Shown here: positions 27,301-34,553 of the stretch, piece by piece | How the letters are laid out: every line of letters starts with the position of its first letter | Numbering within the stretch: the first letter of the stretch is position 1 | Source: DASVVT01 sp036386415 | GTDB taxonomy: Bacteria; Acidobacteriota; Blastocatellia; Pyrinomonadales; Pyrinomonadaceae | Direction: 5' to 3' | Assembly (NCBI GenBank): GCA_036386415.1 | Contig: DASVVT010000035.1 | Span: 44,991 to 108,990, forward strand | Length of the DNA: 64,000 nt | Made by a program: the position numbers and the translations under genes | Notes under the pieces: generated by a model | What the model was told of the DNA's origin: nothing | The model's input: the letters and a program-made list of their open reading frames with translations, nothing else | Database searches by the model: none

Positions 27301-28239
27301 CCAGCCGCCCGAAACGGGATCGCCCGTCTTGGAAACCGCGAAGCACTGCAACGCGATCTGCGGGCTGACGTTGCCGGAACCGTCAACCTGGAAGGCGAAG
27401 TCTGTGATGACCCAGCGATCCTCGAACGTATCGTAGAGGACGACGGGGTCACCGAAGTTATCCGTGTCGCACATGTTGCCGAAGTTGCCCTGGCTCATGA
27501 AGGTGTCAAACGTGAACGCCGCCACGCGGGCTCCGGTGCTCTTGTTGTAAACGCCGATTGAGGTATTGATGGTCTGGATATAGTGGTTGGGTCCGACATC
27601 GCCATTAGTGTCCGGCGGGTGGCCTGCGCCCCAGTTAACGTTATCGAGACCTTCAAAGGTCGTGAGCGGTGCGGGCGCGGGCGCGGAGCGTTCGGCGACC
27701 GACGCGCTGGCTCCGGTTGGCGCGGAAGATTGCTTGCCGGCTCCTGTAGGATAGGGGATCGGGATGATCTCCGGCGGTTCGCGCTCGGGACGATCCTTCT
27801 CAACAGGTTTAGTATATGGGAGATCACGAAGGTCGCCGTCGAACGGGTGAGCCCTGACGAGCCGTACTTCTTTGGGTTTGAGGCTAACCTTCGCCCGACC
27901 ATTGCCATTTTGTGTCTGCGTCTCCAGACCCGTATTTAGATTACCTTGAGATAGGCTACTCGAATTCGTGCTGGATGTAGCGTCCCCGTTCGCAGTTGAA
28001 GAACCACTTTGCCCGCTCAAGCTCGGAGCGATCTTACTCACCAGGCGTTTAGCGGAACTCGTCGTTGAAAATGCAAGGGCTCCTACAAGTGCGGCTAAAA
28101 CAAAAAGCGTAACCAGACGGTTACGCGTGCCTGTTAAGAGTATCTTCCGGGCAATGATCCGACAATACGTGGAAGTAGTGCGAATGGGGTTACTCATGGG
28201 GCGAAACATTCCTTTCGATCTCTGTCCCAGTCTAATCAA
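21343..28239 (-). CDS. Giant exported multidomain surface protein (Ig-like repeats, three discoidin-like domains)
   Basis: 2298 residues. The listed TTG start overlaps the stop of the PilZ-like gene (TTGA) and follows AAGGTGA; ATGs at 28209 and 28197 are alternatives. A hydrophobic export segment (about 40-60) is followed by a Ser/Thr/Pro-rich stretch. Next comes a beta-propeller-like region (about 190-660, including NVNWGAGHPPDTNGDVG) and a carboxypeptidase-regulatory-like Ig fold (VSGQVTASPGGAPISGATV). About four MBG/Ig-like repeats of some 80 residues follow (about 1130-1470, each with THAPSSATYNS), then another Ig module, a cadherin-like module (FTFTVNDGSATSG) and three discoidin/F5-8C-like repeats each with WGNGGGWNDAT. 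The C-terminal tail is short. It is probably a cell-surface or matrix adhesin. No catalytic site is evident. Confidence 0.85.
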   Translation of the reverse strand: MIRLGQRSKGMFRPMSNPIRTTSTYCRIIARKILLTGTRNRLVTLFVLAALVGALAFSTTSSAKRLVSKIAPSLSGQSGSSTANGDATSSTNSSSLSQGNLNTGLETQTQNGNGRAKVSLKPKEVRLVRAHPFDGDLRDLPYTKPVEKDRPEREPPEIIPIPYPTGAGKQSSAPTGASASVAERSAPAPAPLTTFEGLDNVNWGAGHPPDTNGDVGPNHYIQTINTSIGVYNKSTGARVAAFTFDTFMSQGNFGNMCDTDNFGDPVVLYDTFEDRWVITDFAFQVDGSGNVSPQIALQCFAVSKTGDPVSGGWNYYSINTTGGLGDYPKFGIWPDGIYMSANMFDYAAAGSFQNPRLYAFNKAQMYAGAPTVQTVQFDAPGTEFSLLPSNARLQAGTPPAGSPNYFSVVAQYLNVISVYKFKVDWNNISTSTFTGPFDSLNTTWWAQLAAANQTAPTTANRNDELYARLMMQNQYTNIGGVESLWNSMTAGLGNPTTNTTATQSAVRYYQLKVTGGTVESNTSQAFTYSPADTIWRYMPSLAVDRAGNMAIGYTTSNATTNPTLTYAGRLSTDALNSLPQTDQTMFAGTGSQSGNCGGSTCTRWGDYSAMSLDPDGCTFWYTNEYYQTTGLNHQTRIGSFKFSQCTVVGNGTVSGQVTASPGGAPISGATVSLGSRTTTTDASGNYSFNVPAGTYPGMTASLPGRTTATASNIVIANGGTTTQNFSLAASATSGCLTDTTQADFLRGVPTNTDLTTSSGNITLAAPVVIDKQTTNYTTAGFGFTSTSFAGETFTPTSTGTLQKIDINIFCSACSGTNPNIVVDVRTTSAGNIVMTAGGLLATVSIPGTSSASGGFLTATFPTPPTLTGGTVYGFVIKLASNRTTGTQAYLVSDGEGVTGGRRQTCTSSACSNATGQSNDIVFKSYMNFGFSTSGDFVSGAKDANPATGATPTWGTLSWTNTVPAGTTLKFQAAASSNAAGVFNFVGPDGTANTFFTSGASLAQFNGFRFLKYKALLTGTTSATPTLNDATVCFANVAQAASVLTTSAATGTFGGTVNLSATLTDGTNGISGKSVSFTLNGNSVGSATTNASGVATLSNASLAGINAGSYPSGVGASFAGDASYSGSSNTNSLTVNKANQTITVNTHAPSSATYNSQFTVAATASSGLSVAYSSSGVCTNSGATFTMTSGTGTCSVRYDQAGNSNYNAATQVTESVTAQKASQTITVGTHAPSTATYNSQFTVAATASSSLAVSYSSSGVCTNSGATYTMTSGTGTCTVKYDQAGDSNYNAASQVTESVTAQKASQTITFGVLGDKTYGDPDFMVSATASSSLSVSFAASGQCTVTGNSVHLTGAGSCTITASQGGDSNYSAATDVARMFSIAKANQTITVNTHAPSSATYNSMFTVAATASSSLAVTYSSSGVCTNSGATFTMTSGTGTCTVKYDQAGDSNYNAATQVTESVTAQKASATLSLSALNQTYDGSPKSATVTTTPSGLSGVSVTYDGSATAPTNAGSYAVVASLNNADYTAPDANDTLNIAQATTSSGVSSNHNPSTPGQSVTFTATVTSSAGTPTGMVTFKDGTNTLGTDNLDGAGQATFMTSALSTGDHSITAVYGGATNFSGSTSSVLTQTVGGSNDPPTANNGAAATDRDSAVAIVLTGSDPNNDPLTFSIADAPQHGILLGNAPDLVYVPDENDTATSDSFTFTVNDGSATSGPATVNIDLSATPCAKVNVALASNGTTTTASSQYSPAYPVSSVIDGTRHGQNWGNGGGWNDATGNTYPDFVQLDFHVNQLVKEVDVYTLQDNYPAAGDPTTDTVFTAFGVTAFEVQYFDSATLSWVAVPNVSVSGNDRALRKVKFPAITTDKVRVVVNNALAGYSRITEVEAYSCNAAMVCAGRTNVALSSYGATASASTEYSPSYPVNAIIDGARSGQNWGNGGGWNDATVNAYPDSVEVNFNVQQPINEVNVYTLQDGFGSGDDPTETTSGAAYGIKDFSVQYWNGSTWISVPGGDVTGNDKALRRFTFGTITTNKIRVLVNDAHASYSRIVELEAFSCNPVVVPGPNSGTNVALGKTVMASSEFGPNFPATSVVDGDRKAVSWGNGGGWNDATFNNFPDDLEVDFGCGQTINEIGVYTLKDDYNNGVEPTADTTFTAYGITDFDVQQWDGSAWVTVPGGHVTGNDRVWRRFTLLTPITTDKIRVVVNNGLGNFSRIVEIEAYSASPTTCGSKPSKVFPGITAGQNPLTPALPAFGGTLFNPSHSRAAEFVTGTNSESKNTEWGRDTLFLPNLLGLISPGF
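23850..24830 (-). repeat. Tandem Ig-like repeats within the giant surface gene
   Basis: About four successive units of roughly 240 bases encode near-identical modules (TYNSQFTVAATASS, GVCTNSGAT, TSGTGTC, QAGDSNYNAA). The first, third and fourth units are very close at DNA level; one unit (about 24080-24320) has diverged. Such arrays change copy number by recombination and are prone to assembly collapse. Confidence 0.7.
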
Positions 28240-28730
28240 TCCCTCACCTTGGGATTCTCTAAACGGGGATCGGTCTGGGGTTGGGTTTGAACTACTGAGT
28301 CGCGTTCCGGGCTCTCAGTAAATGGGAGAAAGCGACAGTGTTTTATATCCGCAATCAGGCCGTAGTAGCCCTCTGCCGGTGGTTCTATAACTCGAACAAC
28401 ACAGAGCAAAGCAATTTTGGCTCTGGCGACGCGGGTTATGACAAAGAGCCTTGAGTCAGCTTCAACCGCCTTGGACAGTCGCAGATAGAAGACGCTGTGG
28501 CTGAGATGCTCAAGGATAGTCTCGGTCTCGAACTTCTGCCCAGTTACATCCAAACCTCTGACCAAAGCGGGGAAGGGGCCTTGAATGAGTCGGCTTTTGT
28601 GCTGCTCAAACGTGCTGTAAGCTGAGAGCAGGTCTTCGACCTGGCGGCAAACATAATTTCCATTGCGCGTCGATTGGGTATCTCTATGTAAGACTCTTGG
28701 CATGTTAGGCTTCGTCGGTTTGAAGATCAC
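28236..28730 (-). CDS. PilZ-like protein (degenerate c-di-GMP-binding domain candidate)
   Basis: A 164-residue cytoplasmic protein. Residues about 48-135 follow the PilZ beta-barrel pattern (LVRGLDVTGQKFETET, ILEHLSHSVFYLRLSKAVEADSRLFVI, ARAKIALLCVVRVIEPPAEGYYGLIAD). Canonical PilZ domains bind cyclic di-GMP through RxxxR and DxSxxG. Here the first motif is not clear and the second appears as HLSHSV, without the usual Asp and Gly, so ligand binding is doubtful. Its stop overlaps the TTG start of the giant surface gene, implying coupled expression. An 89-base module shared with the region upstream of the dual-HTH regulator lies about 210 bases before its start. Confidence 0.6.
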   Translation of the reverse strand: MIFKPTKPNMPRVLHRDTQSTRNGNYVCRQVEDLLSAYSTFEQHKSRLIQGPFPALVRGLDVTGQKFETETILEHLSHSVFYLRLSKAVEADSRLFVITRVARAKIALLCVVRVIEPPAEGYYGLIADIKHCRFLPFTESPERDSVVQTQPQTDPRLENPKVRD

Positions 28731-28941
28731 CTGCCCTACTCAGGCTGGCTAATAATCACGTCTTCCTTAACAATCCAGGACACTATGCGATAGATCAATG
28801 GGCGGCGATCTATTCCTTGAGCAGAAAGCTGTCTAGACGGCTACCAGAAATGTTCTTATTTCAGAGAAGCAAGCACATCTACTACGCTTGCTTGAGACGG
28901 CAGTGTGACAGGATACACCGGGCGCAGCAGGGGCACATCTG

Positions 28942-29030
28942 CCGTTTGTCCCTATTTACAGGGATAAATTTCTCTTTTTTTGGTCGCGCTTTGAAGGACG
29001 TTGATACCGCGTCGGCAGTACATTTGTACC
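28942..29030 (-). promoter_or_regulatory. Shared two-palindrome regulatory module, copy A
   Basis: 89 bases that align with 53768-53855 with a single-base indel. Conserved blocks are TTTGTCCCTATTTACAGGGA (an inverted repeat of TCCCT/AGGGA), GATACC-CG-CGG and the palindrome GTACATTTGTAC. It sits in the 420-base gap 28731-29149, about 210 bases upstream of the PilZ-like start. The rest of that gap shows no gene, only an AAGCAAGC/GCTTGCTT hairpin at 28867-28893. Confidence 0.55.
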
Positions 29031-29149
29031 AGTGTTGATAATGACTTGTGCAGTTACAGCGTGTGCGATTTCCTTCCGGCGGCAGCTCTAATTCAAGCTC
29101 TCTTTCTCGTGCCCTGTCCGCTTGTTCTGAAAACGTCTGGCGGACTCGG

Positions 29150-30322
29150 TCAGCCTAGCCCCATCACCTCTTGATACAGTTGCAGGGTGCGCTCAGCCAT
29201 CAAGGCTAAAGAGAACTCCTGCTCTACGCGCCGCTGACCAGCTTTTCCCAACTCGACTCGATGGATCGGATCATCGAGCAGAGTGTTGATCGCCTCGGAC
29301 AGGCGCTCAGGATTGGCTGGCGGCACAGTCAGTCCTGTGACGCCATGCGGCGAAACGAAAGGCACGCCGGAATCCAGGTCGGTATTGATGACCGGCTTGC
29401 CGCATGCCATCGCTTCCAGTTGCACGATGCCAAAGGCTTCACTGCGGGCGACAGAAGAGAGCGCGAAAACATCTGCTGCGTGGTAATAGGGACTCACGTC
29501 CTTCACGCTGGATAAAATTGTCACACGATCCTCGACGCCGCTCTCCCTCGCCACCCCTTCAAGATGGGATCGTAAAGGGCCGTCACCAACGATCATTAAG
29601 TGCCCGTCCACGCCACCCATCGCGCGTATTAGGTACTCGAAGCCCTTGTAATAAACGAGCCTTCCGACACCAAGGATTACCCGTCGGCCATAGCGTTCGC
29701 GGATCCTTCTGATCTCGCCGGCGTCGGGCTGATCGAACTGCTTGAGGGGGATACCGAAGGGGATCACACGGCAGCGTTGCCGGTACTCAGTCAGCACAGT
29801 CGAACTCTCAATGTAGTTTGGGCTGGACGCGATGATGGCCTCTGCTCGGTTTAGAGCATGGCGCAGAACGGGCCAGAAGAAGCGACTCAAGAGCTTCTGG
29901 CGAACGATGTCGCTGTGATAAGTGATGACCAGGCGGCCAGGATGCCCACTCGCCAGATATGCGAGAATCGCCGTCGGATTTGGAAGGTGTAGATGGACAA
30001 TATCGGCTCGGGTCTGGCGAATCCGGCGCACCATGGATGGGGAGATGGGCGCGGCAGCAACACTGCACATCGTCCCCAGCCGTGTCACCTTGATCCCGTC
30101 AACCAGTTCTTCAGACGTTCTGCGCCCGTCGCTGGATACGATGACCTCAACCTCAACTGATTGCTTCAGCTCTCCACAGAGGGCTTGAAGGTGCGTTTCC
30201 ATGCCGCCCGGATGTGGCGGATAAAACTTGCCGACATGAAGCACTCGTAATCTTTTCTCGGCCATGGCGGAATGATTTTCTTCCAACCTCTGACGACGGT
30301 CAGTGAAGGTAAAACTGCTCAC
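29150..30322 (-). CDS. Glycosyltransferase, GT4 family
   Basis: A 390-residue GT-B enzyme that would transfer a sugar from a nucleotide donor to the lipid-linked repeat unit in the cytoplasm. The N-terminal acceptor domain opens with RVLHVGKFYPPHPGGMETH at about 25-43. The donor domain has GVGRLVYYKGFEYLI and the EX7E motif in SEAFGIVQLEAMACGKP. The listed GTG start overlaps the stop of the preceding glycosyltransferase gene (GTGA), suggesting coupling; an ATG at 30265 is an alternative. It is the last gene of the long EPS operon, with 420 non-coding bases after it. Donor and linkage cannot be read from sequence. Confidence 0.9.
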   Translation of the reverse strand: MSSFTFTDRRQRLEENHSAMAEKRLRVLHVGKFYPPHPGGMETHLQALCGELKQSVEVEVIVSSDGRRTSEELVDGIKVTRLGTMCSVAAAPISPSMVRRIRQTRADIVHLHLPNPTAILAYLASGHPGRLVITYHSDIVRQKLLSRFFWPVLRHALNRAEAIIASSPNYIESSTVLTEYRQRCRVIPFGIPLKQFDQPDAGEIRRIRERYGRRVILGVGRLVYYKGFEYLIRAMGGVDGHLMIVGDGPLRSHLEGVARESGVEDRVTILSSVKDVSPYYHAADVFALSSVARSEAFGIVQLEAMACGKPVINTDLDSGVPFVSPHGVTGLTVPPANPERLSEAINTLLDDPIHRVELGKAGQRRVEQEFSLALMAERTLQLYQEVMGLG

Positions 30323-31536
30323 AGCAACTCACGGTACAGCGCGACCATCTTGTTCGCGTACTCCGACCAGCTAAATTTTGCAGCCTGTGCGATGCCAGCC
30401 TCTCGATAGAGAGACCATCGTTGCGGCTGCTCCCTTCTTTCACAGAGGAGTGTCGCGATAGAGTCGCTCCATGTTGGTATATCAGCGACCGGACAATACG
30501 TGGCTGCATCGCCGCCGACTTCACGCAGCACAGGCAAATCGCTTGCAACTACAACCGTGCCACATGCCATCGCCTCGACCATCGGCAAGCCGAATCCTTC
30601 ACCTTCGGAAGGCTGCAAAACCAGAGCGGCTTGCCGGTAGACGGCGGCCAGTACAGCCTTCTCCATGAAAGGCAGCTCGATGATGGAAGCGTCAAGTTCA
30701 AGTTGGCTCGCCAATCTTCGTTGTGCCCCGGTTAACGCTCCTCCGACGCGAACCAGGATCGCTTGAGGAAACTCTTTGCGCAACGTGGCGAAAACTCGCA
30801 GCAGGATGTCTATTCGCTTACGCTGAATCGTGCTGCCGACGTGCAGGAGCACAATCGTCTCTTCGGGAACCGCTCCGATCAAACGTCTGGCTATCAAATC
30901 TGCTTCAGGAGAGGGATTCGGAGAAAAATCCTGCGAGACTCCGTTATGGACAACAATTAGGCGCTCAGGCGGCAGAAGCCCGTAAGCAAGCAGTTCGTCG
31001 CGCGTCGTCGCGCTATCGCAGGTCACGCGCGCTGCCCGGCGCAAGCCGTCCAGGATGTATTTGGTCATCACCTTGTACGGCTTAGACCTATGAGCACTTG
31101 CCGGATCAATCAGACATCGAAATGTGTCTAGGTCATGGCACGTAACTATGGTGCGCTCAGACGGGAGTTGGTGTACGAGCTGCGCGTAACTATGATCGAT
31201 GAGGTGAAACAAGTCGAAGTTAATCTTGATTTTCTGTAAATATCTTCGGTAGTCCCAGAAGCGATTGACGAGACGGTCGGCGTTGAAGAGACGCCGGGAT
31301 GCTGACGGCAGCCGCGTAAAGCGATGTTGCATCGGCGGACGGACGCGCGCGGTGACGAACGAACCGGCATGGTCTCGCCGCAGGTGTTCGTCAAGCATCT
31401 CAGCAACCAAGTCCATGCTCGGCCAACGTTCTTCGAGAAGATCGCAAATAACAGCCACGCGAGGCAGTTTGAACGCGCTTGATGGCCGTCCGGCCTTTCG
31501 ACTGTCTTCGCAGAATTGCGTGGTTGCGCCGCTCAT
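30319..31536 (-). CDS. Glycosyltransferase, GT4 family
   Basis: A 405-residue GT-B enzyme. The N-terminal domain has VAVICDLLEERWPSMDLV and FDLFHLIDHSY. The C-terminal donor-binding domain has VLLHVGSTIQRKRIDILL and the EX7E-type motif GEGFGLPMVEAMACG. Family members transfer mannose, rhamnose, glucose or similar residues; which one is unknown here. It is directly abutted by a methyltransferase gene upstream, which ends one base after this start region, and overlaps the next glycosyltransferase by four bases, so it is inside the EPS operon. No membrane segment is seen, as expected for a cytoplasmic or peripheral enzyme. Confidence 0.9.
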   Translation of the reverse strand: MSGATTQFCEDSRKAGRPSSAFKLPRVAVICDLLEERWPSMDLVAEMLDEHLRRDHAGSFVTARVRPPMQHRFTRLPSASRRLFNADRLVNRFWDYRRYLQKIKINFDLFHLIDHSYAQLVHQLPSERTIVTCHDLDTFRCLIDPASAHRSKPYKVMTKYILDGLRRAARVTCDSATTRDELLAYGLLPPERLIVVHNGVSQDFSPNPSPEADLIARRLIGAVPEETIVLLHVGSTIQRKRIDILLRVFATLRKEFPQAILVRVGGALTGAQRRLASQLELDASIIELPFMEKAVLAAVYRQAALVLQPSEGEGFGLPMVEAMACGTVVVASDLPVLREVGGDAATYCPVADIPTWSDSIATLLCERREQPQRWSLYREAGIAQAAKFSWSEYANKMVALYRELL

Positions 31537-32385
31537 TTAACTCAAGATCACAGGCGGGCTTTTCAGCTCCGGCTTACGCGCCAGCACGTAGTGATTAGAC
31601 CCGAACAATCGCTTTGTCATTAGCTTTTGAGTCAAAGGATTTTTCTTGATAAATTTTTTGAGTGGCGGCTGCGTTTTGCTCTCGCCTAAACTTAGATAGC
31701 GATGATGCTCAACTTGCAGACCCGCGCCATTAATCATGTACCTGAGTTCCGCATCCGTATATTCACGGTAATGAATGTCAGCTTTCGTAATGATTCGCCC
31801 GGCGTTGATTTTCGGCTCAAGGATGAAGTCATTCGTGCCCCAGAGCGAAGAGCGTCCGGTCAAGACGCGAAGCGCGCCCATGACCGTAACCGGATTCGGA
31901 GTCGTCAAAATCATGATCCCGCCGGGACGCATGATCTGCATCAAACTGCGCAGCAAGCCGAGAGGGTGATTCAAGATATGCTCAATCACCTGCGCGATGA
32001 TGATGATGTCGAAGGGTTTAATCGTTGGCTGCGCGAATGGCTCTAGCTCATTCAGATTCGCATACATGAACTCGATTCCGGCCTTTGCGAAAACAGCTTG
32101 CCGATCTTCCAGCTCGCAGGCATCAGTTCCGACCACGTCGTAGCCGAGTTGTTTGAATAAGAGACTCAGGTAACCGTTAAAGCAACCAACGTCGAGCAAG
32201 CGTGCGTGCGAAGCAGGTGGAAAGCGATTCATCACATCAGCGACCATCAAGCGCACATGCGGCTCAATGATCGGCCAGTGATCGTTAAGCATCCAGTCGT
32301 TATCACTATATTCTTCGAGCATCGCCGTGATGGCTTGCTCGATTCGCTGCGAGGTTGAGCGGTGGCGCTCTTTATTGTTATCCAT
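31537..32385 (-). CDS. Class I SAM-dependent methyltransferase
   Basis: A 282-residue Rossmann-fold methyltransferase. SAM motif I is LLDVGCFNGYLSLLFKQ (about 73-89), the acidic ribose-binding residue follows in VVGTDACE, and the post-I region has FDIIIIAQVIEHILNHPLG, typical of type-11/12 small-molecule and sugar methyltransferases. The C-terminal half (MINGAGLQVEHHRYL) forms the substrate side. Between two glycosyltransferase genes in the same operon, it most likely methylates a sugar of the repeat unit or its terminus. This is the first of six such enzymes counted from the low-coordinate end. Confidence 0.85.
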   Translation of the reverse strand: MDNNKERHRSTSQRIEQAITAMLEEYSDNDWMLNDHWPIIEPHVRLMVADVMNRFPPASHARLLDVGCFNGYLSLLFKQLGYDVVGTDACELEDRQAVFAKAGIEFMYANLNELEPFAQPTIKPFDIIIIAQVIEHILNHPLGLLRSLMQIMRPGGIMILTTPNPVTVMGALRVLTGRSSLWGTNDFILEPKINAGRIITKADIHYREYTDAELRYMINGAGLQVEHHRYLSLGESKTQPPLKKFIKKNPLTQKLMTKRLFGSNHYVLARKPELKSPPVILS

Positions 32386-32393
32386 GCTGCCCG

Positions 32394-33482
32394 TTATTTC
32401 TTGATCTGCCCTTCAATTACCTGCGCCAAACGATCTGCCAGTATCTCGTAATCAAAGGATTGTCGAGCGACGGCTATGTTGCGCCGGGAGCGTTCTACTT
32501 TTTCCCGGTGCTGAAGCAGAGATGTAACCCTCGCAGCAAGCTTTTGCGGGTAGAGATCATCTTTGACGCCATCGTAATCCACCAACATCTCTTCATCCAG
32601 AACCAATGCTGCTTCGCCCACGCGGCTTGCCAGAATGTAGCGACCACAAGCCAGATAGAGCGGCAGTTTGCCAGTCGTCCTGACCTGTCCGGCTACATCG
32701 TTGGTCTGCGTTGAAAGGCAGATGTCCATCAGACCAAGATGTTTTGGTAGTTCCTCAAACGGCACGTAGCCCGCAAAAAGTATCTTGTCTTCAATTCCAT
32801 ACGCTTTGCAGCGCGCTTTGAGATGCGAGATGCCTGAGCCGCCTCCGATCATGATTCCTTTGACGGGCGCGTCCTTTAAGAGGCGGAGCAGTTCGACCAG
32901 CTCCCACCCATAACACATCTGCAATCTCTCGCTCCACACGGATGACCCCACCAGCCCGACCGTCAGCATACCGTCGAGTCCATACTCTTTTCTCAAACCA
33001 TTTGTCTCTAACGGCGTGAACTGCTGCGTATTAACGCCATCTTGAATGACTTCAGCCCGAAAACCGCTCTCAGCAAGTAGCATCTGATGGAAGCTCCCCC
33101 GGACCACCAGGCCATCCGCCACCCGAAGCGAAAATTTCTCAAACCAGCGGGTGAGCCATAGTCCTAGCGAGCCGCGGCTTCCAGTGGAGCGAGCCAGCTC
33201 ATAAATGGCATCGCCCGTGTCAATCACCAGGCGATTGCGAGACAATAACTTATACAGCCACGCTCCCAAGACTCCCGAATATGACATATCAAAGACATAG
33301 CTGACCGCCGGTCTGACCCTCAACAGGTCGCTCAAAAACCTGACCAGCGCCGTGATCTTATTGCCCTCGCGATACGAGATGCGGATGTCATAGCGCGTTT
33401 GCAGACAAGCCGCCAATGCCCTCGCTCGATGGCCCATCGCGCTCTCGAAACTCCCATTGACGATGAAAGCTATAATCATCAT
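32394..33482 (-). CDS. Glycosyltransferase, GT-B fold (GT4-like, divergent)
   Basis: 362 residues. The N-terminus MIIAFIVNGSFESAMGHRARALA resembles GT4 acceptor domains, VGLVGSSVWSERLQM marks the start of the donor domain, and GGGSGISHLKARCKAYGI with LFAGYVPFEELPKHL follow family layout. The usual EX7E motif is replaced by TTGKLPLYLACGRYILAS, so donor handling may differ. The start is an ATG two bases after the preceding stop. Its operon position between a methyltransferase and a GT2 enzyme supports a role in the same glycan. It is less certain than its neighbours. Confidence 0.8.
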   Translation of the reverse strand: MMIIAFIVNGSFESAMGHRARALAACLQTRYDIRISYREGNKITALVRFLSDLLRVRPAVSYVFDMSYSGVLGAWLYKLLSRNRLVIDTGDAIYELARSTGSRGSLGLWLTRWFEKFSLRVADGLVVRGSFHQMLLAESGFRAEVIQDGVNTQQFTPLETNGLRKEYGLDGMLTVGLVGSSVWSERLQMCYGWELVELLRLLKDAPVKGIMIGGGSGISHLKARCKAYGIEDKILFAGYVPFEELPKHLGLMDICLSTQTNDVAGQVRTTGKLPLYLACGRYILASRVGEAALVLDEEMLVDYDGVKDDLYPQKLAARVTSLLQHREKVERSRRNIAVARQSFDYEILADRLAQVIEGQIKK

Positions 33483-33484
33483 GC

Positions 33485-34537
33485 TTATTGCAATTGAGCT
33501 TTGAGGTCTGCGCTTCGCATAACTTTCGGCCCCAGACGCTTTTTCACCTTAACACCCATGCTGCCGAGAGATCGCATGGCGGATTTGATGCGGTGTAAAT
33601 GTTGATAAAGCGGAAGGCCAATGAAGGCTGGCAAGCCGAGGCAGAGCCACTGCGAGAGGCTCTTTACATTTCGCCAGCCCGGTCGCGGATAGTACGCATC
33701 AGCGAAATACTGTAACGCCATGTCACGCGCTCGCCGTCGCAGGCAATCATCAACGGCGCTCACCAGTAGAGACGACATAAACTTTCGTTTAAGCGGCTCG
33801 ACATCAGGACTCACCTGAATCGGCTGCAAATACTTGACCAACCTTTCGCCCCACAAGCCGGAGGCGGTGGCCGATTGAGGATGCACGCGGTACTCTGACA
33901 GATATTGCGGCGTGAAAAAGAGACGCCCGCCGGCTTGGGCTAACCTGGCGAACAGTTCGATTTCGGGAGTGTTCAAATCCTCTTTGAAGCGCAGGCGCTT
34001 AATCGCGTCGGTTCGCACCAGCGCTGCCGACATCGGAATAGAGTTGCGCCACACACAAGCCTCTACGCTCGCAACCTCTCCTGCGTTGAGGAGATGACGA
34101 TGATACTGCCGCGTGAGCTGCTGACCTTCCGCTTCTAAACGCTCTCCCTGACCGTCGATAAGATAATGATTCGAGAAACCTACTTGCGCATCGAAGGGCA
34201 TCATCGCGAGCAAGGTGCTCACGAATTCGGGCAAGAGCCGATCATCATCGCCGATCATCACCATGAATTCGCCGCGCGCAGCATCTGCCAGCGCATTCCA
34301 GTTCCCTGCCAGACCCAAATTATGCTCGTTGCGCTGGTAACGCACTTTTGGCTCGCGCCGCGCAAGCGCCTCGCTCCATTCATGTATGGCGTCCGTTCGT
34401 CCATCGTCGCCGATGATGATCTCGATGTTGGGATAGTCTTGCGCCAGCGCCGACGCGACAGCCTCTTTTAAGTACCGCAGACGGCTGTAGGTCGGAATGG
34501 CGATGCTGACTAATGGATGAGCCGAAAAAGCTTTCAT
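33485..34537 (-). CDS. Glycosyltransferase, GT2 family
   Basis: 350 residues from the ATG at 34537. The longer reading up to 34717 overlaps the upstream methyltransferase and adds about 60 residues with no homologous look. The GT-A fold is plain: LVSIAIPTYSRLRYLKEAV, IEIIIGDDGRTD, then the metal-binding DxD-like GDDDRLLPEF. The C-terminal part (about 290-345) has two hydrophobic stretches around WLCLGLPAFIGLPLY and may touch the membrane. It transfers a sugar to the lipid-linked intermediate; donor unknown. Sixteen bases separate it from the upstream gene and a two-base gap from the next. Confidence 0.88.
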   Translation of the reverse strand: MKAFSAHPLVSIAIPTYSRLRYLKEAVASALAQDYPNIEIIIGDDGRTDAIHEWSEALARREPKVRYQRNEHNLGLAGNWNALADAARGEFMVMIGDDDRLLPEFVSTLLAMMPFDAQVGFSNHYLIDGQGERLEAEGQQLTRQYHRHLLNAGEVASVEACVWRNSIPMSAALVRTDAIKRLRFKEDLNTPEIELFARLAQAGGRLFFTPQYLSEYRVHPQSATASGLWGERLVKYLQPIQVSPDVEPLKRKFMSSLLVSAVDDCLRRRARDMALQYFADAYYPRPGWRNVKSLSQWLCLGLPAFIGLPLYQHLHRIKSAMRSLGSMGVKVKKRLGPKVMRSADLKAQLQ

Positions 34538-34553
34538 GCAACGAACTGAAATC

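Noticed and set aside
28942..29030. Known c-di-GMP riboswitch (GEMM) or sigma-54 promoter
   Set aside because: The conserved blocks do not match the GEMM core or the GG/GC -24/-12 layout as I know them.
28817..29038. 73-residue plus-strand ORF across the shared module
   Set aside because: It reads through the conserved palindromes in a frame not kept in copy B. Probably chance.
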